From Rhea pennata (lineage: Eukaryota; Chordata; Aves; Rheiformes; Rheidae), in assembly GCF_028389875.1 (NCBI RefSeq), contig NC_084676.1, positions 1,798,001-1,862,000 of the forward strand: a stretch of 64,000 nt of DNA. The letters are read 5' to 3'. Positions 13,351-24,582 of this stretch are shown in pieces. Every line of letters begins with the position of its first letter. Positions within the stretch are counted from its first letter, which is position 1. The notes below the pieces were generated by a model. The model was given only the letters and a program-made list of their open reading frames with translations, searched no databases and was not told the origin of the DNA. A program made the position numbers and the translations under genes.

Positions 13351-14149
13351 GTCAGAGCAGAGGAAACCCATGTGGCCCTGAAAGCTGGTGAGTTTTTGAG
13401 TTCTCTGCTGACCTGCTGATCAGCCGTTGCCTACACACAAACCTTGACTGGTAGACATCTGGTCAGAGCCTAGATTAATGAAGCTTTTGTAGTGGGCAGG
13501 TCTTGTGCTACCATCCCACTGTGATAAGAACAGTGGGAGCAGGGAGATGACTGGAAGTAGTGGAGGTATGTGAGGCTCTAAGAGCACATCCCTGACCCTC
13601 TCCAAAGGGAAAATCTGACCACAAATGGATAATGGATGAAGACGGTTGGCAGGGATCTGGCAAACATGAATGCAGAGCTTTTACACAAGCTACACTGATT
13701 GTAACCTTGCTCGACAAAAACTCCTGCATAACCGAAGCCTGGTAGCGTCTCCAGAGATTTTCCAAGCTGATCTGCCGGACTCTTACGCTAACAATACACC
13801 CATCAGCCTTCCCTGAGGAACCGAACTGGTCTCTCACCTCCTTTCCGTCTGCTCCTCACTGCTCCAGCCTCCCCAAAACAGCTTGCTCCACATTCTGCAG
13901 AGCTGGTGGCTGCCCTTTGACTCCCTTCAGTGTTAGACAGCTGGCTCCCCGCTGATGCCAAATCTCATGAGTCCATAATATTTTCTCACTTTCGTTCTCA
14001 CAAATGAAGTCGTTGAACGGAATTTTAGCCCAAAATAATCTGAGAGGGCCTCCACCTCATGTGGTCTTCAAAAGGAAGAGAGGTTCTGATTATACAAGGA
14101 TGTGTGCATCTCTCGGACTTTAGGACTGGCATTTTATGATATTTAAGTG

Positions 14150-14242
14150 ATATGGAAAGGCACCTGCTGGGATTTTGAACTGGTTAGGTGCCTGGCTCTC
14201 TCTGAAATCAGCAGGAGTTAGGTAGGCATTTCTGGAAGTGTC
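14150..14242. repeat. Imperfect palindromic repeat, probable old amniote DNA element
   Basis: The segment reads ggttaggtgcctggctct, a short spacer with tgaaatcagc, then aggagttaggtaggcatt, so the two halves are approximate reverse complements. It resembles a palindromic TTAGGTGCCTAACTCCC-type repeat common in turtles and crocodilians. It ends about 300 bp before the second PCDHG constant exon. The family name is not certain. Confidence 0.35.
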
Positions 14243-14548
14243 ACTGAGTTTGCAACAACCTTTTTTATTAGTGATTCGTCTTCAAAAGCCTGGAAAAGGA
14301 TGAAGACCTCAGAAAGTATTTTGTCTATAGGGTGTTCCTTAGCAGAGTGGTTTAAAATCCATGCCTCTCCATTAGCAAGCACTACACAACTCAGCAGATG
14401 CACCCAAAGTAGTGTGACGAGGCTTCTCTCAGGCTGTAGAACTGCACTGACAAGTCCACAGTGTTGCCTTTTCATTCTTTCTGTCAATTCCACTCTTTTT
14501 TTACTGACCTGTAATAACTTGCTGTTTCTTTTCTTTTTTTTTCCTTAG

Positions 14549-14637
14549 CTCTCAGAATGGAGAGGAAGGTGGAGCTTGGCCAAACAACCAGTTTGACACA
14601 GAAATGCTTCAAGCTATGATCCTGGCTTCAGCAAACG
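14549..14637 (+). CDS. PCDHG: PCDHG constant exon 2
   Basis: The exon is 89 bp. The acceptor is a long pyrimidine tract ending ttttccttag. The first base completes a codon begun in the previous exon, and 29 codons follow from Ser-Gln-Asn-Gly to Ala-Asn. The last G belongs to the next exon's glutamate codon. The donor is GTCAGT, acceptable but not optimal. The residues [20 protein letters not shown] match the gamma family closely; mammals have DDTGTW where this sequence has EEGGAW. Confidence 0.96.
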
Positions 14638-17600
14638 GTCAGTCTCCATTACATATGGGAAAACCAGAACATTTGCTATAATACAGACATCTCAGGTGCA
14701 TGCCATTAGACAAGATGCTTGTGTTATTGATGTATTTGGGTTAACTGGGTTGAATAGCTTCTGAAGTACTTAAAGAGACACTGTCTGAAAAGCACTGCTG
14801 TCTGTGTTATCCTGCAGAAGAGAAGATTCAGATAGGACTCAGGCAGAGATAGTCATCAGCCTCGAGCATGCAGTAGACAGAGATGTCTCTTCCACCCAAA
14901 CTGTGTTATCTATGTATTAGACAGAATGTTATCTGGCTCATGGAAGGATTGTGTTGAATGAAAAAGGTGGTCTTGAGATGTGTTGTAAGCTATTTGGTTC
15001 CAGAAGGTCACAGTAAATGAAGCATCCACTGTGGTGGAACTTGGCATAAGGTAAGGCGGTAAAAAGCTTGAAAGATCTGCTTGTGGCCAGAGCTAGGGCC
15101 TGGATAAGTGATATCAGAAATGCAGTTAATGCTGGCCTGAGTCAGTCTAGGTCCTCTATTTACAGTCTAGGGTCCTATATTTACAGATGGCCAGAATGAT
15201 ATGCTCAGATAAAAGCTGGAGAGAAGTAGGCTGTTGTAGAGTAACAGGTCCCTTTTCTTCTCGTGATGAGAAGGGAATATCCTGTGTCAGGAGCAGAAGA
15301 GATGTTTTTAGAAAAGACTTGCAGGTTTTAAGGAAGAGGCCACTATCAGGCCTTATGTCTGGAGACATAGATATGGAGGTGGTCCCCATGAGCATGTGTC
15401 CCTGCATCTGGGGGCTCTTCTGATTACTCACGGCTAGCGTCGGGCTGTAGATCACTGTGAGGTGGGCTCTGATGGGCTGAGGACTGAGCGAGACTCTGCC
15501 CTACATCCTGTTACTGGTTCTTTGTATTTGCAGTTGTTGGATTTGGTCTGGTATTGTGTTGATGCTTGGTTGGTTTGTTCTGGTTAATGGCTGTGTTGTG
15601 TGAAAGTGATGGACTTAGAGGGCTGTTTCTGTGAGCCTGCAGTCTCCATGGCTTTGGATAAAAGAAGTGCAATTATCACTCTACACAGTGCTCTGGATAA
15701 AGAGGTTGTTTTTTATAAAGCCTTTATTTATAAATACCACCAAGTCTTTCCCCCTTGATTTAAAAATAGAAACAACAACGCAGCCATAAAATTCTGTGTA
15801 AAATGCTTAGGATGTTTCCTTTGAGCTCTTGGGAGAGAAGGAATCTGGGGGAGGAGGGATTCATATGGTGTTGCTTTCTTGGAAAGCTGTTTCAGCTGAA
15901 CTTTGCCTCTCTACAAGGCTCTGCAGACACCATGCAGCTCAGAGACACAGTTGCTGTGGCAGGGTGAAGGGATGAAGGTCTTGGGTATTAGAGTTGTTTA
16001 CACTCAAGGAAGAGGAACAACGTGAAAATGTGTCTCTGTTCTGAAAAATGACCATGGAAAAATAGCCTCAGGGGGCCCATATGGTTATCATCACTCAGGG
16101 CCTCCAGATCCAGTTTCCTTGCTCACAAATAAAGCTGTTCTGCTGACTGCCATTCCAGGAGTTCCTCAGGATCTGAAAGCTGAGCTGGTTCCTTCTAGGT
16201 TAGGCGCTGACTTCCGCTTTGCCCCAGGCCCTATTCTGGCAAGTCTCCCCCAGTACACAAGTCTCAAACACTCCTAACCTCTCCCACAGTTCTGTCTGCC
16301 CAGGAGGCTAAATTCAGTCAGCTCCATCTACTAGATCAAAGCAACTTACTTTCTCTAGTGTAGCCCCAGAAAGAGGCTGGCTTAGTGCAGTTAGTTCTTT
16401 TCCTGTTCACTTTGGTACTTGGCTGAGATAGATGGGGCCAGGGTGGAGACACAGTGCAAGAGTCCATCTCCAGTAGAGCAAGGAGCCCCCAAATACTTTT
16501 TCCACAGTAACTGTTTTCATTAGTTCCCTCTCCTCCACCCCCAGCTCTGTTCCTTGCATGCTGCCCTCATTCATTAGGCTAATAGTGCTGATGGGGCAGG
16601 CTTTGATCAAGGGCAGATATTGCAGCTCTAATTGGCTGTTAAGCTTTGTACTTACCTATCCTTGAGTAATGTTTGTTGGCTCTTTGATTGACCATTGCCT
16701 CCTATTGCTGTCAACTGAGCTCTGTTCAAGCTTTGGAGATGCAAACAGCAGTACCTTGCCATTACACAGGTGAAAGCACTGTGTGCCATTTGCTTACCCC
16801 AGGTCTTCTCAGCATGAGCTCCTCTCTGCCCAGAGCAGGCATATCGCTAACTTCAGCCACCCGGCTGGTGTTCGGTGTAAAGCCCAAGCTCAGGTCCGTG
16901 CTGAGCAGAGACTGTCTTGGAGGTAGTTCTCCTGATGCTGCTTTGCTCTGTGAGCTTCAGGAAGGGGATAGTGCTGTCCTGTTTGCATCCTTGACCCTAT
17001 GCCACCGTTTATCCTTCATTGGAACGAGAGAGAGCAATGAGCTTGTTTGTCTATGCCAGGCCCAGTTGATCCAGTCTCTCTGAAGATCAAAGCAGTTGCC
17101 ACTACTCCTTCCAAGAGAGAGAGCAGCTAACTTAGGTCTGAGCCAGAGAGCAGCTGCAGGATCTGGACTAAGGCCCGTGGGCTCTCCCAGGTTGGACTGC
17201 TGGGGCAAGCTGGATTAGGAGTAAATTGACCTCACAGGGCTGCAGCCCGGTTGTAGGGCTTCTGCCTCCATTCCCAGGGTCCCTCTGGATCCTCTACTCT
17301 CAGAGCTGGGAGACCTATTTCCCTACTAATTTCCCAGCTTGGCCCTTGCTTTCTCTTTGCTAGTCTCTCCAGCCCAACATTTTGGGCAAAGGATCTTCCA
17401 CCTTCTCCACCACCTGTACACATTCTCACACAGGGGACAGTGGTAAACCATCTGATCTAACAGCAGGGATGGAGAAAGTGCTGTCTGAACAGAATCTTTT
17501 CAGAAACACATTTGCATGCTGAGCATCCAGCGCTGCCGGGCGGGGGATGTTAAGAGAGGAGAGAGGGTTGCCACGAGGACCTGTGCCACATCCCTGGGGA

Positions 17601-20600
17601 TTGAGCCTTGTGGTCCATCTGAGAGGCTGCCATTTACACTCCCACTTTCAAAGGCCTGGGAGCTGCCAACAGTTTGAAAAGCTAGTGATTTTAGCAATCT
17701 GAAAGGGCAGAGGCAGCTGCTAAGACAAACTGAGGAGTACAGATGCTCTAGGAAACCAGACACTAAAGGCTAGGCTTATGAGGCATCTTGTCCTGGGAAA
17801 TTTCCCCTAAAATACTTTGTCTCTTAGCACAAATTTATTTATATGGGCGCCATGAAACAGCCAGCAAGAAAGCACACTCCTCCTTCTGCAGACAGGAGGG
17901 CAGCCTGAGAAGGTCCTTCCAAGCATTGCAGTCTGTAGGCTCAGGCAGACACTCTATATTTGGTTCCTGTGAAAGCCCCACCAGCAGCTGCACCAGCAAG
18001 TGCTCCGGGCCTGACTCCCTAAATCTCATTGTCCCTGCCAGAGGCAAGCTCGGTTTATAAGGGGAAGGGAGATGCTCGGTTATTTTTGCCTAACTGCAAA
18101 TTCTTTTTTTCCTCTTTACCATTTGATTGCAGGAGCTTCAAGACTGTTTAGGATAATGGCTGGCTGTTGAGAAAGGCTGAGCATAACCTTTTCAGCCAGA
18201 AGAGCTGTAGTGCCCTGCTTGGCAAAAGCAGCTCAGCACCGATTTATAAATCTCTATTGTCCCTGTTCTCTCTTCTTTTCAGCCTTAATGTCAATGTTAC
18301 CTAGAAACAGCTTTCTGCTCACTGTTAACTCTTGGACTGGACCAGCTGGCAGACTGGGAACTTGACAGTCCCCTCCTCCCACACACACACCTTGGAAACT
18401 GTGCTGCCTCCACAAGTTGTTTCGTAGGGGAAGGCTATTGGGGATGCTGCTGAGAGCCCCCAGGCCCCTCGCTCAGTGAAGCCAGGATGACCTGGAGAGA
18501 AATGGATCGGTGGGGCAATGGCACGCAGGAGCGAGGGCACGTTAAAACATGCCCAGACCTGCGAAGCCCCCAACCAGGCTGTCACCAGCCGAAATCCAGC
18601 AGTGGCTGAGCCTAGAGAAAATTCTCCCCCAGTGCCAGAGGCAGTAATCTGCCTGCAGGTTGGTCCCTGACTGCAGCCTGGCCTGATAGCGCATCTCCAG
18701 CAATCACATCCTGGTCCGTAACACCCTGAGGGGTGCGTAATTGAGTTGGTCGTTAACGAAATTAGCTGTTGATGAGCTGAACAATTACAAATCTCCAAGT
18801 ACCTTTTAAAACAAGAAGAAAGAAGAAGATAGTTAAACACAGCCCAGGGGGTGAATGGTAAAACCCTGGAATAAAGAGTTAGCACAGAGGATTAGTGACA
18901 AATATAATTAAATGTATATGCTCATCCTCTCCACCTGATCTCCTGTGCCTTCTCCCGAAGAAGCTCCTGAAAGCCGGGCCAATTCTGTGAATCTCTCAAA
19001 AGGGACGACAGAATAAAGTCTTCTGCCTGTGAATTCTGATGCTTTCATGTCAGAAAGCAGAATGGCATTTCCCCACAGTATATTTTGCCGCGTTTGTATA
19101 CCTTCATGAGTTTCCTTAATCCTTAATGCATAATGTTACGCCTTTTTTTAAGACTCACTGTGTGTTTTTCTCTGTCTACTGTAATACAGCAGTTGTAGCT
19201 TTTCAAATTTCAGTTGTTTAATATTTACAGTGCCTTTAAGGGTGTATATATAGACTGAAATATTTCAGGGGACTAGTAAATAAGTGTGTCCCAAGTTTCT
19301 ATTTGGATTCTTCTCTGTTTTTCCTATCCTTCTGGCTCAAGCAAAAGCAAAGGCAAAAAGATGGCATCTGCAGATCTGAGCTGGTGAGAGGAGAAACAGG
19401 TCGTGGCCAGACCACAATTTATGCTTGTTGTTTTGCTTTATTCCTGCAGTCTTTCTGACTGTGAAAGGAGGGAGCAGCAGCTCTGGACTCTGCTTTGGGC
19501 CCCTCAGTCACTTCATCCTCCTTTCACTGCGAAAACTCAGCCAAACCTTTATTGTTAGAGTGATACAACCTCTTGGTTTGGTGTGGGCATGCCCTGTCGT
19601 TGGAGGTGCCACCTCTGGAAGTCCAGGGAGAACTTGAGGGATTTCTCCCAGCCCCCCAGGAGCTCGTGTTCCCAGACATTTCTGTGGAGCAGTTAAAAGT
19701 CCCGTTCATGAGGAAAGCTGCAAGCTCTTTCCAGATCAGATCTGTAATATCAAATGCAAAGGCAGGATTTTAGCGAGTCATTTCCAGCCAGAACTGTGTT
19801 GAAATCAAATCCTGGGCTGTGCTAGTCATGTTGGAGTGGATCATGCAGCTGCTCTTAGAAGCAATATTGCTCATTCCCTGACTTCTCCCTGTGCTTATTT
19901 CTCCCCTGTCTCTGTTCATCTCCCCTATTTCCATTTTGCAGCCTGGTCCCTCACATCAGTGTGACAGCAGCACAGGCGGGTTCTGCATCCCTCCCTGCCC
20001 CCACGGTTGCTATCTCTGTGCTGGGTTTTTGCAGCATGACAAGAATTAATTTGCCTTCCCCTCCCCCTCTGTGGCCTGCTCCCAAATCTGGGCTATCATG
20101 CACACTTCAGCACTGATAGCTGTATGCTCAGCTTCCTAGAGCCGTTTTGTGGTACTGCATGATAGGGATTTTTCTTTGTCATGTCATGTGTTCTGCTCCT
20201 TAAATAAACCTATCTTTAGAAATACTATGGTCAGGGTTTTAAATGCAGGGAAAAAAAACTGCAGGGCCCAATAATGGATTTCCCTTAATGCATTACTAAT
20301 GGTTGTAACTGTACAATATGTTTGTAATGAGCTGTTGCCCGGACAGGGAGAGAGGGACTTCTGCTGCAGAAGAAAGGAAGGGATTTCTGCTGCAGATTGA
20401 GCTGTGCTCCTGAGCACAAACATGACAGCCACCCTACGAGACCGGTGTGTCCTGAAGAGACCCTTTCTTAGACTCGGCATGCACGCACGATGTGCCCTGT
20501 CGACTGATTCAGGCGTTGTGGCCGACCTGCCTGGCCTTTCCTATGGGAGGTTTTGGGAGAGAGAAGAGGAAGCAGGCCCGAAACTGCTCTTGGCTTCTGC

Positions 20601-21398
20601 CACCCCCCTGCGCAATGTACTGCTGGGGAGGTGGTGGTGGTGCCTGACAGCCCTCCCTGCTGCTTCTCAGCCCTGTGCTGGCCATCCCCTGCTTGAGCGG
20701 GGTGGGGGTTGGACTAGATGATTTCCAGAGATTCCTTCCAACCTCAACCATGCTGTGATTCTGTGATCCCACCCCTCGGAAGCTGTCGGATGGTGGGTAG
20801 AATGCTACCCCTGCAGCATGGCTTTCTCCAGAAAAAAAAAAAAATCACGTTGTGCTTCCTGGCAGCTCCCCCGCTGAGCATCTCCGTTTCCATTAGACTC
20901 GTGGACCTGTCCCTAGCTGCTTATCTAGCCCTTATCCTCTTGCAGTATGGGGGGAGTGCTAGTGATGAAGGCTAAGGAGAGTTTGTGATGGAGGTTGATG
21001 GCACTGAGGTGGTCTGGATTAAATGTCCTCTGCCTGAGAGAGCCTTTTGGAGCGTCTTTTTGGCTCACTAGGATCCTCTGTGCAGCAGGTTCAGGCTTGG
21101 AATGGGCTTTGCGATGTTCCTGGACTCTCGTTGACCCTTTTTTGTCTGCTTCTCTCCCATGGCACCAGCAGAAGCTGCTGATGGGAACTCGACTCTGGGT
21201 GGAGGAACAGGCACCATGGGCCTGAGCGCCAGGTATGGCCCCCAGTTCACCCTGCAGCACGTCCCCGACTACCGGCAGAATGTGTACATCCCGGGCAGCA
21301 CCGCCACGCTCTCCAACTCCTCAGGTAAACGTGACACCAAGAACGCAGGCTCTTCCGGCGGGAACAAGAAGAAGTCGGGGAAGAAGGAGAAGAAGTAG
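14549..21398 (+). CDS. PCDHG: Gamma-protocadherin cluster, shared constant region (exons 2 and 3 of 3)
   Basis: These exons encode the common C-terminal cytoplasmic domain spliced onto every gamma-protocadherin variable exon. Gamma protocadherins are neuronal homophilic adhesion proteins used in cell-surface identity. Their constant tail restrains FAK/PYK2 kinases, and its lysine-rich end is a PKC-modified, membrane-binding site in mammals. Joining 14549-14637 to 21172-21398 gives a frame-consistent 104 residues: SQNG at the start, [20 protein letters not shown] at the end of the first exon, [20 protein letters not shown] at the start of the second, [20 protein letters not shown] in the middle, and the terminal [10 protein letters not shown] with its single serine. 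With about 20 residues from the missing first constant exon the domain reaches the usual length of about 124. No variable exon is in the window. Identity is near-certain from direct similarity to the vertebrate family. Confidence 0.97.
14638..21171 (+). other. PCDHG: PCDHG intron between constant exons 2 and 3
   Basis: This is a 6.5 kb intron with GT and AG ends. It contains a short near-duplicate near 15155-15185 (the text tctatttacag recurs as tatatttacag after a repeated GGTCCT) and the CR1 3' end listed separately. No coding exon was recognised. Open frames here are short and shadow-like. Confidence 0.85.
20683..20767 (+). mobile_element. CR1 LINE, truncated 3' end
   Basis: The diagnostic CR1 3' terminus is present in order: cccctgcttgagcgggg, then ggttggactagatgat, then ccttccaacctcaacca, ending in the octamer-like repeat tgtgattctgtgat. 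CR1 ends in such short tandem repeats instead of a poly(A) tail, and copies are typically 5'-truncated as here. The insertion lies in sense orientation in the last PCDHG intron, about 400 bp upstream of constant exon 3. It is the strongest single pointer to a sauropsid, probably avian, genome. Confidence 0.93.
21172..21398 (+). CDS. PCDHG: PCDHG constant exon 3 with stop codon
   Basis: The exon has two bases completing the glutamate codon, 74 codons, and a TAG at 21396-21398. The core from Gly-Leu-Ser-Ala-Arg-Tyr through Val-Tyr-Ile-Pro-Gly is essentially invariant in gamma protocadherins. The following linker [20 protein letters not shown] differs in length and composition from mammals, as expected. 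The C terminus is the basic [10 protein letters not shown] motif. The acceptor is a tandem CAGCAG (21166-21171). The distal AG gives the family-typical Asn-Glu-Ala-Ala junction; the proximal AG would add one alanine in frame. Confidence 0.98.
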
Positions 21399-23995
21399 AG
21401 TTGACAAGAGACCATCTGCAGCTTAGATCTACAGGGCAGACTGCTCCAGCACTCCCCCAAATCACAGCCTAGGATGGAGGACGAATGTGAATCTTGTGAT
21501 GCTAAAGTAGGAAAAACTACGAATGTATATCATCATCAGAGCTAGGAGTAGGGTCTCGCTACTGTTAGATCTCATGATGAAAATCAATCTGGAAAAAAAA
21601 ACTAACAAAAACAAGTGCCCTGTTAATACTAGCTAATATTTTATACAATCCCTCGGGTATTAGAATATGCAAGGGTGGAAGGTCTTTTAATCATGTCTTT
21701 GGATTCGATTTGCTCCCAGATAGTCTGAGAAAGGCACAAGGCTTGTGCTTGGCTTCGTCCAGTGTAAATAATTTAACATGATTTTTTTTTAATTTATAGA
21801 CCTTTGATCATGTTTGAAAGGAGAAAGAAAGTTCCTAGGTTAGAGCCCATGTTCAAGATTTTGCAGTTTATCTTTCCATTAGTAAAATTCACCTTGAGCT
21901 ATTTATGGATTTCCTGCTAAGAAGTTGGTAGGGAGTGCTTCAGTTCCTGTTTACCTGTTATCCTAAAAAAAGTAAGTGTTTATATTGCATGAGTCAAAGG
22001 GAATATGGTAAAGCTGCATCCTAAACATTTATTTTTTTTAAGTGCAACCAGTGATGGCCTGAAATAAGAGACAGAAAGTCACGATGTCTGAGAGACAGGG
22101 AATTCAATCTAACTGCAGTGGAAGAGCGTGCCACTCTCTACTGAGGTGTACAAAAGCTGTCCTAATGATTCTAGAGGTCTCTAAAGAGCAGACACATCTC
22201 ATCCGTTCTTTGCAGTAAATATTTATATGTACAGTAAATGTTTTTCTGGAATTAAAGTTAAGAAAGTCTTAATTTCCTGCTGAGAGACTGGAGCTGCAGC
22301 TCCTTCAAACATAGCCATGTCCTTACCAAGGGCTTGTGCTATTGGAGTAAGCTCCAATCTGCTTGTAGGGAATGGAGACAATGCTTCACATTTCTGCACA
22401 TCAGTCTGCATGCAAATTACTCACTTCACATCTACAGTAGAGCAGTTAACTCCACGGACCTAGACAAGTCATCGCATGCCTATGCAGCATGGTATAAATA
22501 CATGGGCAGATAAACAAGTCTAAGTGCAGACTGAGCAGTGTCTATCTAGGAGTAGGGTTCAGTAATATGAGATGGGGAGAGTCGGGAGAGCCACTGCTCC
22601 CAAATGGGGCGTTGATGAGATCTGCAGAGGTGCCAGTGAACAGCCTTGGTTCCTTGGCCTTCAGAATTGGCTACTAAGTGACAGTTGGTTTGGTGGCACC
22701 TGGTGACCAGACCTGGGTCAGGGACCTGAGAACTGGAAATGAGTGTGTGGTGTTGACTGCAAAGCCAGTGAGCCTGGGGATGGCCCATGTTGGTCAGAGA
22801 CTGAGAGGAAGGATTCTGGCTTGTTGCGGGGGTTGTGTGTGACCACACAGCACCCAGGCAGGTAGATGGGACTTAACCCAGGTCAGACCTGCAGCTTGGA
22901 CAGTTTGTTTTTGGTGTTACCACTGGCTTTGGGATTTCCACCACACAGCTGGAGCAGAAGGATCAGGAACAGGATTTCTGCACTATGTGCCCTTCACATC
23001 TCTGCCCCTTCTCCCGCTGGTATAAACGCAGCAAAGAGAAGGTGCCTTGTGCCCTCCACACCACGTCAGCCTGGCCTTAGGTCCTCTGGTGTGCCTCGCC
23101 GGCTACCAGGGCTGCTGCCCCTCCTGCCCCGAGTGTACAGCCTTTCGCCAGGCCAACCTCCCCATCAAAGCTGTTGACTGGGACCTGGGAAGGCAGACGG
23201 GGGCATTTTTCCAGTGAGAGGGCAAAGGAGAAGGGGTGCGGAGTCGGGGATGAGGTAGCCATGCCAGAGTCAGCTTGAATTTCTGGGGGAGGTTAGTTTG
23301 GGTTTTTGTTTTGTTTTGTTTTGTTTTTTTCTCTTTTAATCACTAACCTGTAGCTCACCTGAGCAGATGTAGCCTCCTCTGCTCAGCTCTGGGGAAGCGT
23401 CGGCGCAGCCGGCGACGCAGCCCAGCCGCCCGTAGCGCTCCACGGGGTGCCGGGCCCCGATTGCTCTCGCCCTACGCCCAGAGAAGCAGGACCAGCTGGT
23501 GGGAGGAACCTGTCTGCATATGATTTTTTGTACTGATCCCAGTCACCTCCTGTGGTGGCTGCACTAGAAACAGTTTACATGATTAGTAAGGCTTACACAA
23601 TCTCATGTAGTTATTACATGGCCCTTCTAGAAATACTGTAGATGAATCGTAGTGTTTATATTTCTTTTTATTCTGCAATCTGAGGTAGAGTAGTGAGTGT
23701 TGTGTATTTAGTGGCGTGTTATTTTTATCTCAGTAACTAACTTGTGGACACCAGTATTTTCAATTTCTCTGTACCTTCTTTCCATGTGGTCTGTGCTCTG
23801 AGTGTACCTGAAATGAAACACGTTTGCCCTTTCAATGTGTCTAATATTGAATTATACTTATATATTATATATATGCTTATATCCTTCTTATACCCATATA
23901 GACCAATGTCAATGTGTTACACGCAAGTTTTATACTCTAATATTTATATTGCTTTTTTCTTTGGGAAAAAAAATAATAAAATGGTTTCTTCTGAA
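21399..23995 (+). other. PCDHG: PCDHG 3' UTR
   Basis: About 2.6 kb from the stop codon to just past the AATAAA at 23975, similar to the long shared 3' UTR of mammalian gamma protocadherins. The first 800 bp and the last 400 bp are AT-rich. The end (23640-23960) contains atattatatatatgc and gtgttacacgcaagttttat, which look like conserved UTR. Between them lies a GC-rich insert at 23390-23480 (repeated GGCG/CGCAGCC) and a (GTTTT)n run at 23306-23330. The 3' boundary is inferred from the hexamer, not from a transcript. Confidence 0.75.
23975..23980 (+). terminator. PCDHG: Polyadenylation signal AATAAA of PCDHG
   Basis: A canonical AATAAA is followed within 10-30 bases by a T/G-containing stretch (tggtttcttctg and then tggtatttgttcctggg). 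It sits at the sharp change from AT-rich UTR to GC-rich intergenic sequence. Confidence 0.75.
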
Positions 23996-24582
23996 TAGAT
24001 GGTATTTGTTCCTGGGAGAAAGGGAGAGAGAGCGAGCGATGACTCTTTCTCTCCGATGCTGCATGGGGTGAGGCTGCCGGCAGAAGGCAGCTATGCGTGG
24101 TTGAGCCCCCCTCCCCAGACAGCGACCCCAGCCCGGTGCTCCGGGATGCAAGTGTGCAACGGGGCCGGGATCGCTGCCTCTGCACCGGCCGCGCTCTGCC
24201 AGCACAGAGGCTCTCAGGCCACCCTTGTCCTTGGGTCCCTCAAGGCTTTGGGGTGAGGGTGATGTGGCCAAGGGCTGCACTGGTCTGCTCCTGTCTGGCA
24301 GGTTTGGGGCAGGGCAGCCCATCTGGAGACCCCCATCACAGCCCACAGAGGAGGCCACGGCGTCCGTGAGACCCGTCCAGGATGCTCCAGCAGCCACGGT
24401 GGGGGTGGGATTTGGCCTCTCCGCAGCTCCCATGGCTCTGTACTGACCGTGCTGGGTTGGAAATGTCACGCTGGGTTGTTTTCCCTCATCTGAGTCATCC
24501 CCAAATAGGCTGTCTCAGCCTGGTTTGGGGAGGACGTGGGCCAGCCATGGGTCCCACCACACTGCTCCCAGTGCCCCGCTTC

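Larger units (their letters stand above)
145..14548 (+). other. Non-coding stretch, probably PCDHG intron upstream of the second constant exon
   Basis: No supported coding exon was found in these 14.4 kb. The expected 59 bp first constant exon of PCDHG was searched for through its Trp-Arg-Phe-Ser-Gln segment and was not seen. Contents include a CA-rich patch (4380-4475), G-runs near 3644 and 8437, and a purine-rich block of about 750 bp (7965-8720) that creates long CT-rich frames on the other strand. The 5S-like/CR1 chimera and several old SINE-like remnants in this stretch are listed separately. AATAAA hexamers occur at 2500 and 2617 and near 6940 and 9480; none can be tied to a gene except perhaps the first. 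Confidence 0.6.

Noticed and set aside
14157..14170. CTCF-like sequence aaggcacctgctgg before constant exon 2
   Set aside because: Three mismatches to the 14-base core, including one at an informative C, and it falls inside an old palindromic repeat.
145..14548. First PCDHG constant exon (about 59 bp)
   Set aside because: Searched for by eye through its expected Trp-Arg-Phe-Ser-Gln coding text and flanking splice sites; nothing convincing was seen, so it is probably upstream of the window.
22692..22705. CTCF-like sequence near gtggcacctggtga in the PCDHG 3' UTR
   Set aside because: Two mismatches, one at a highly informative position; not strong enough to list as a site.
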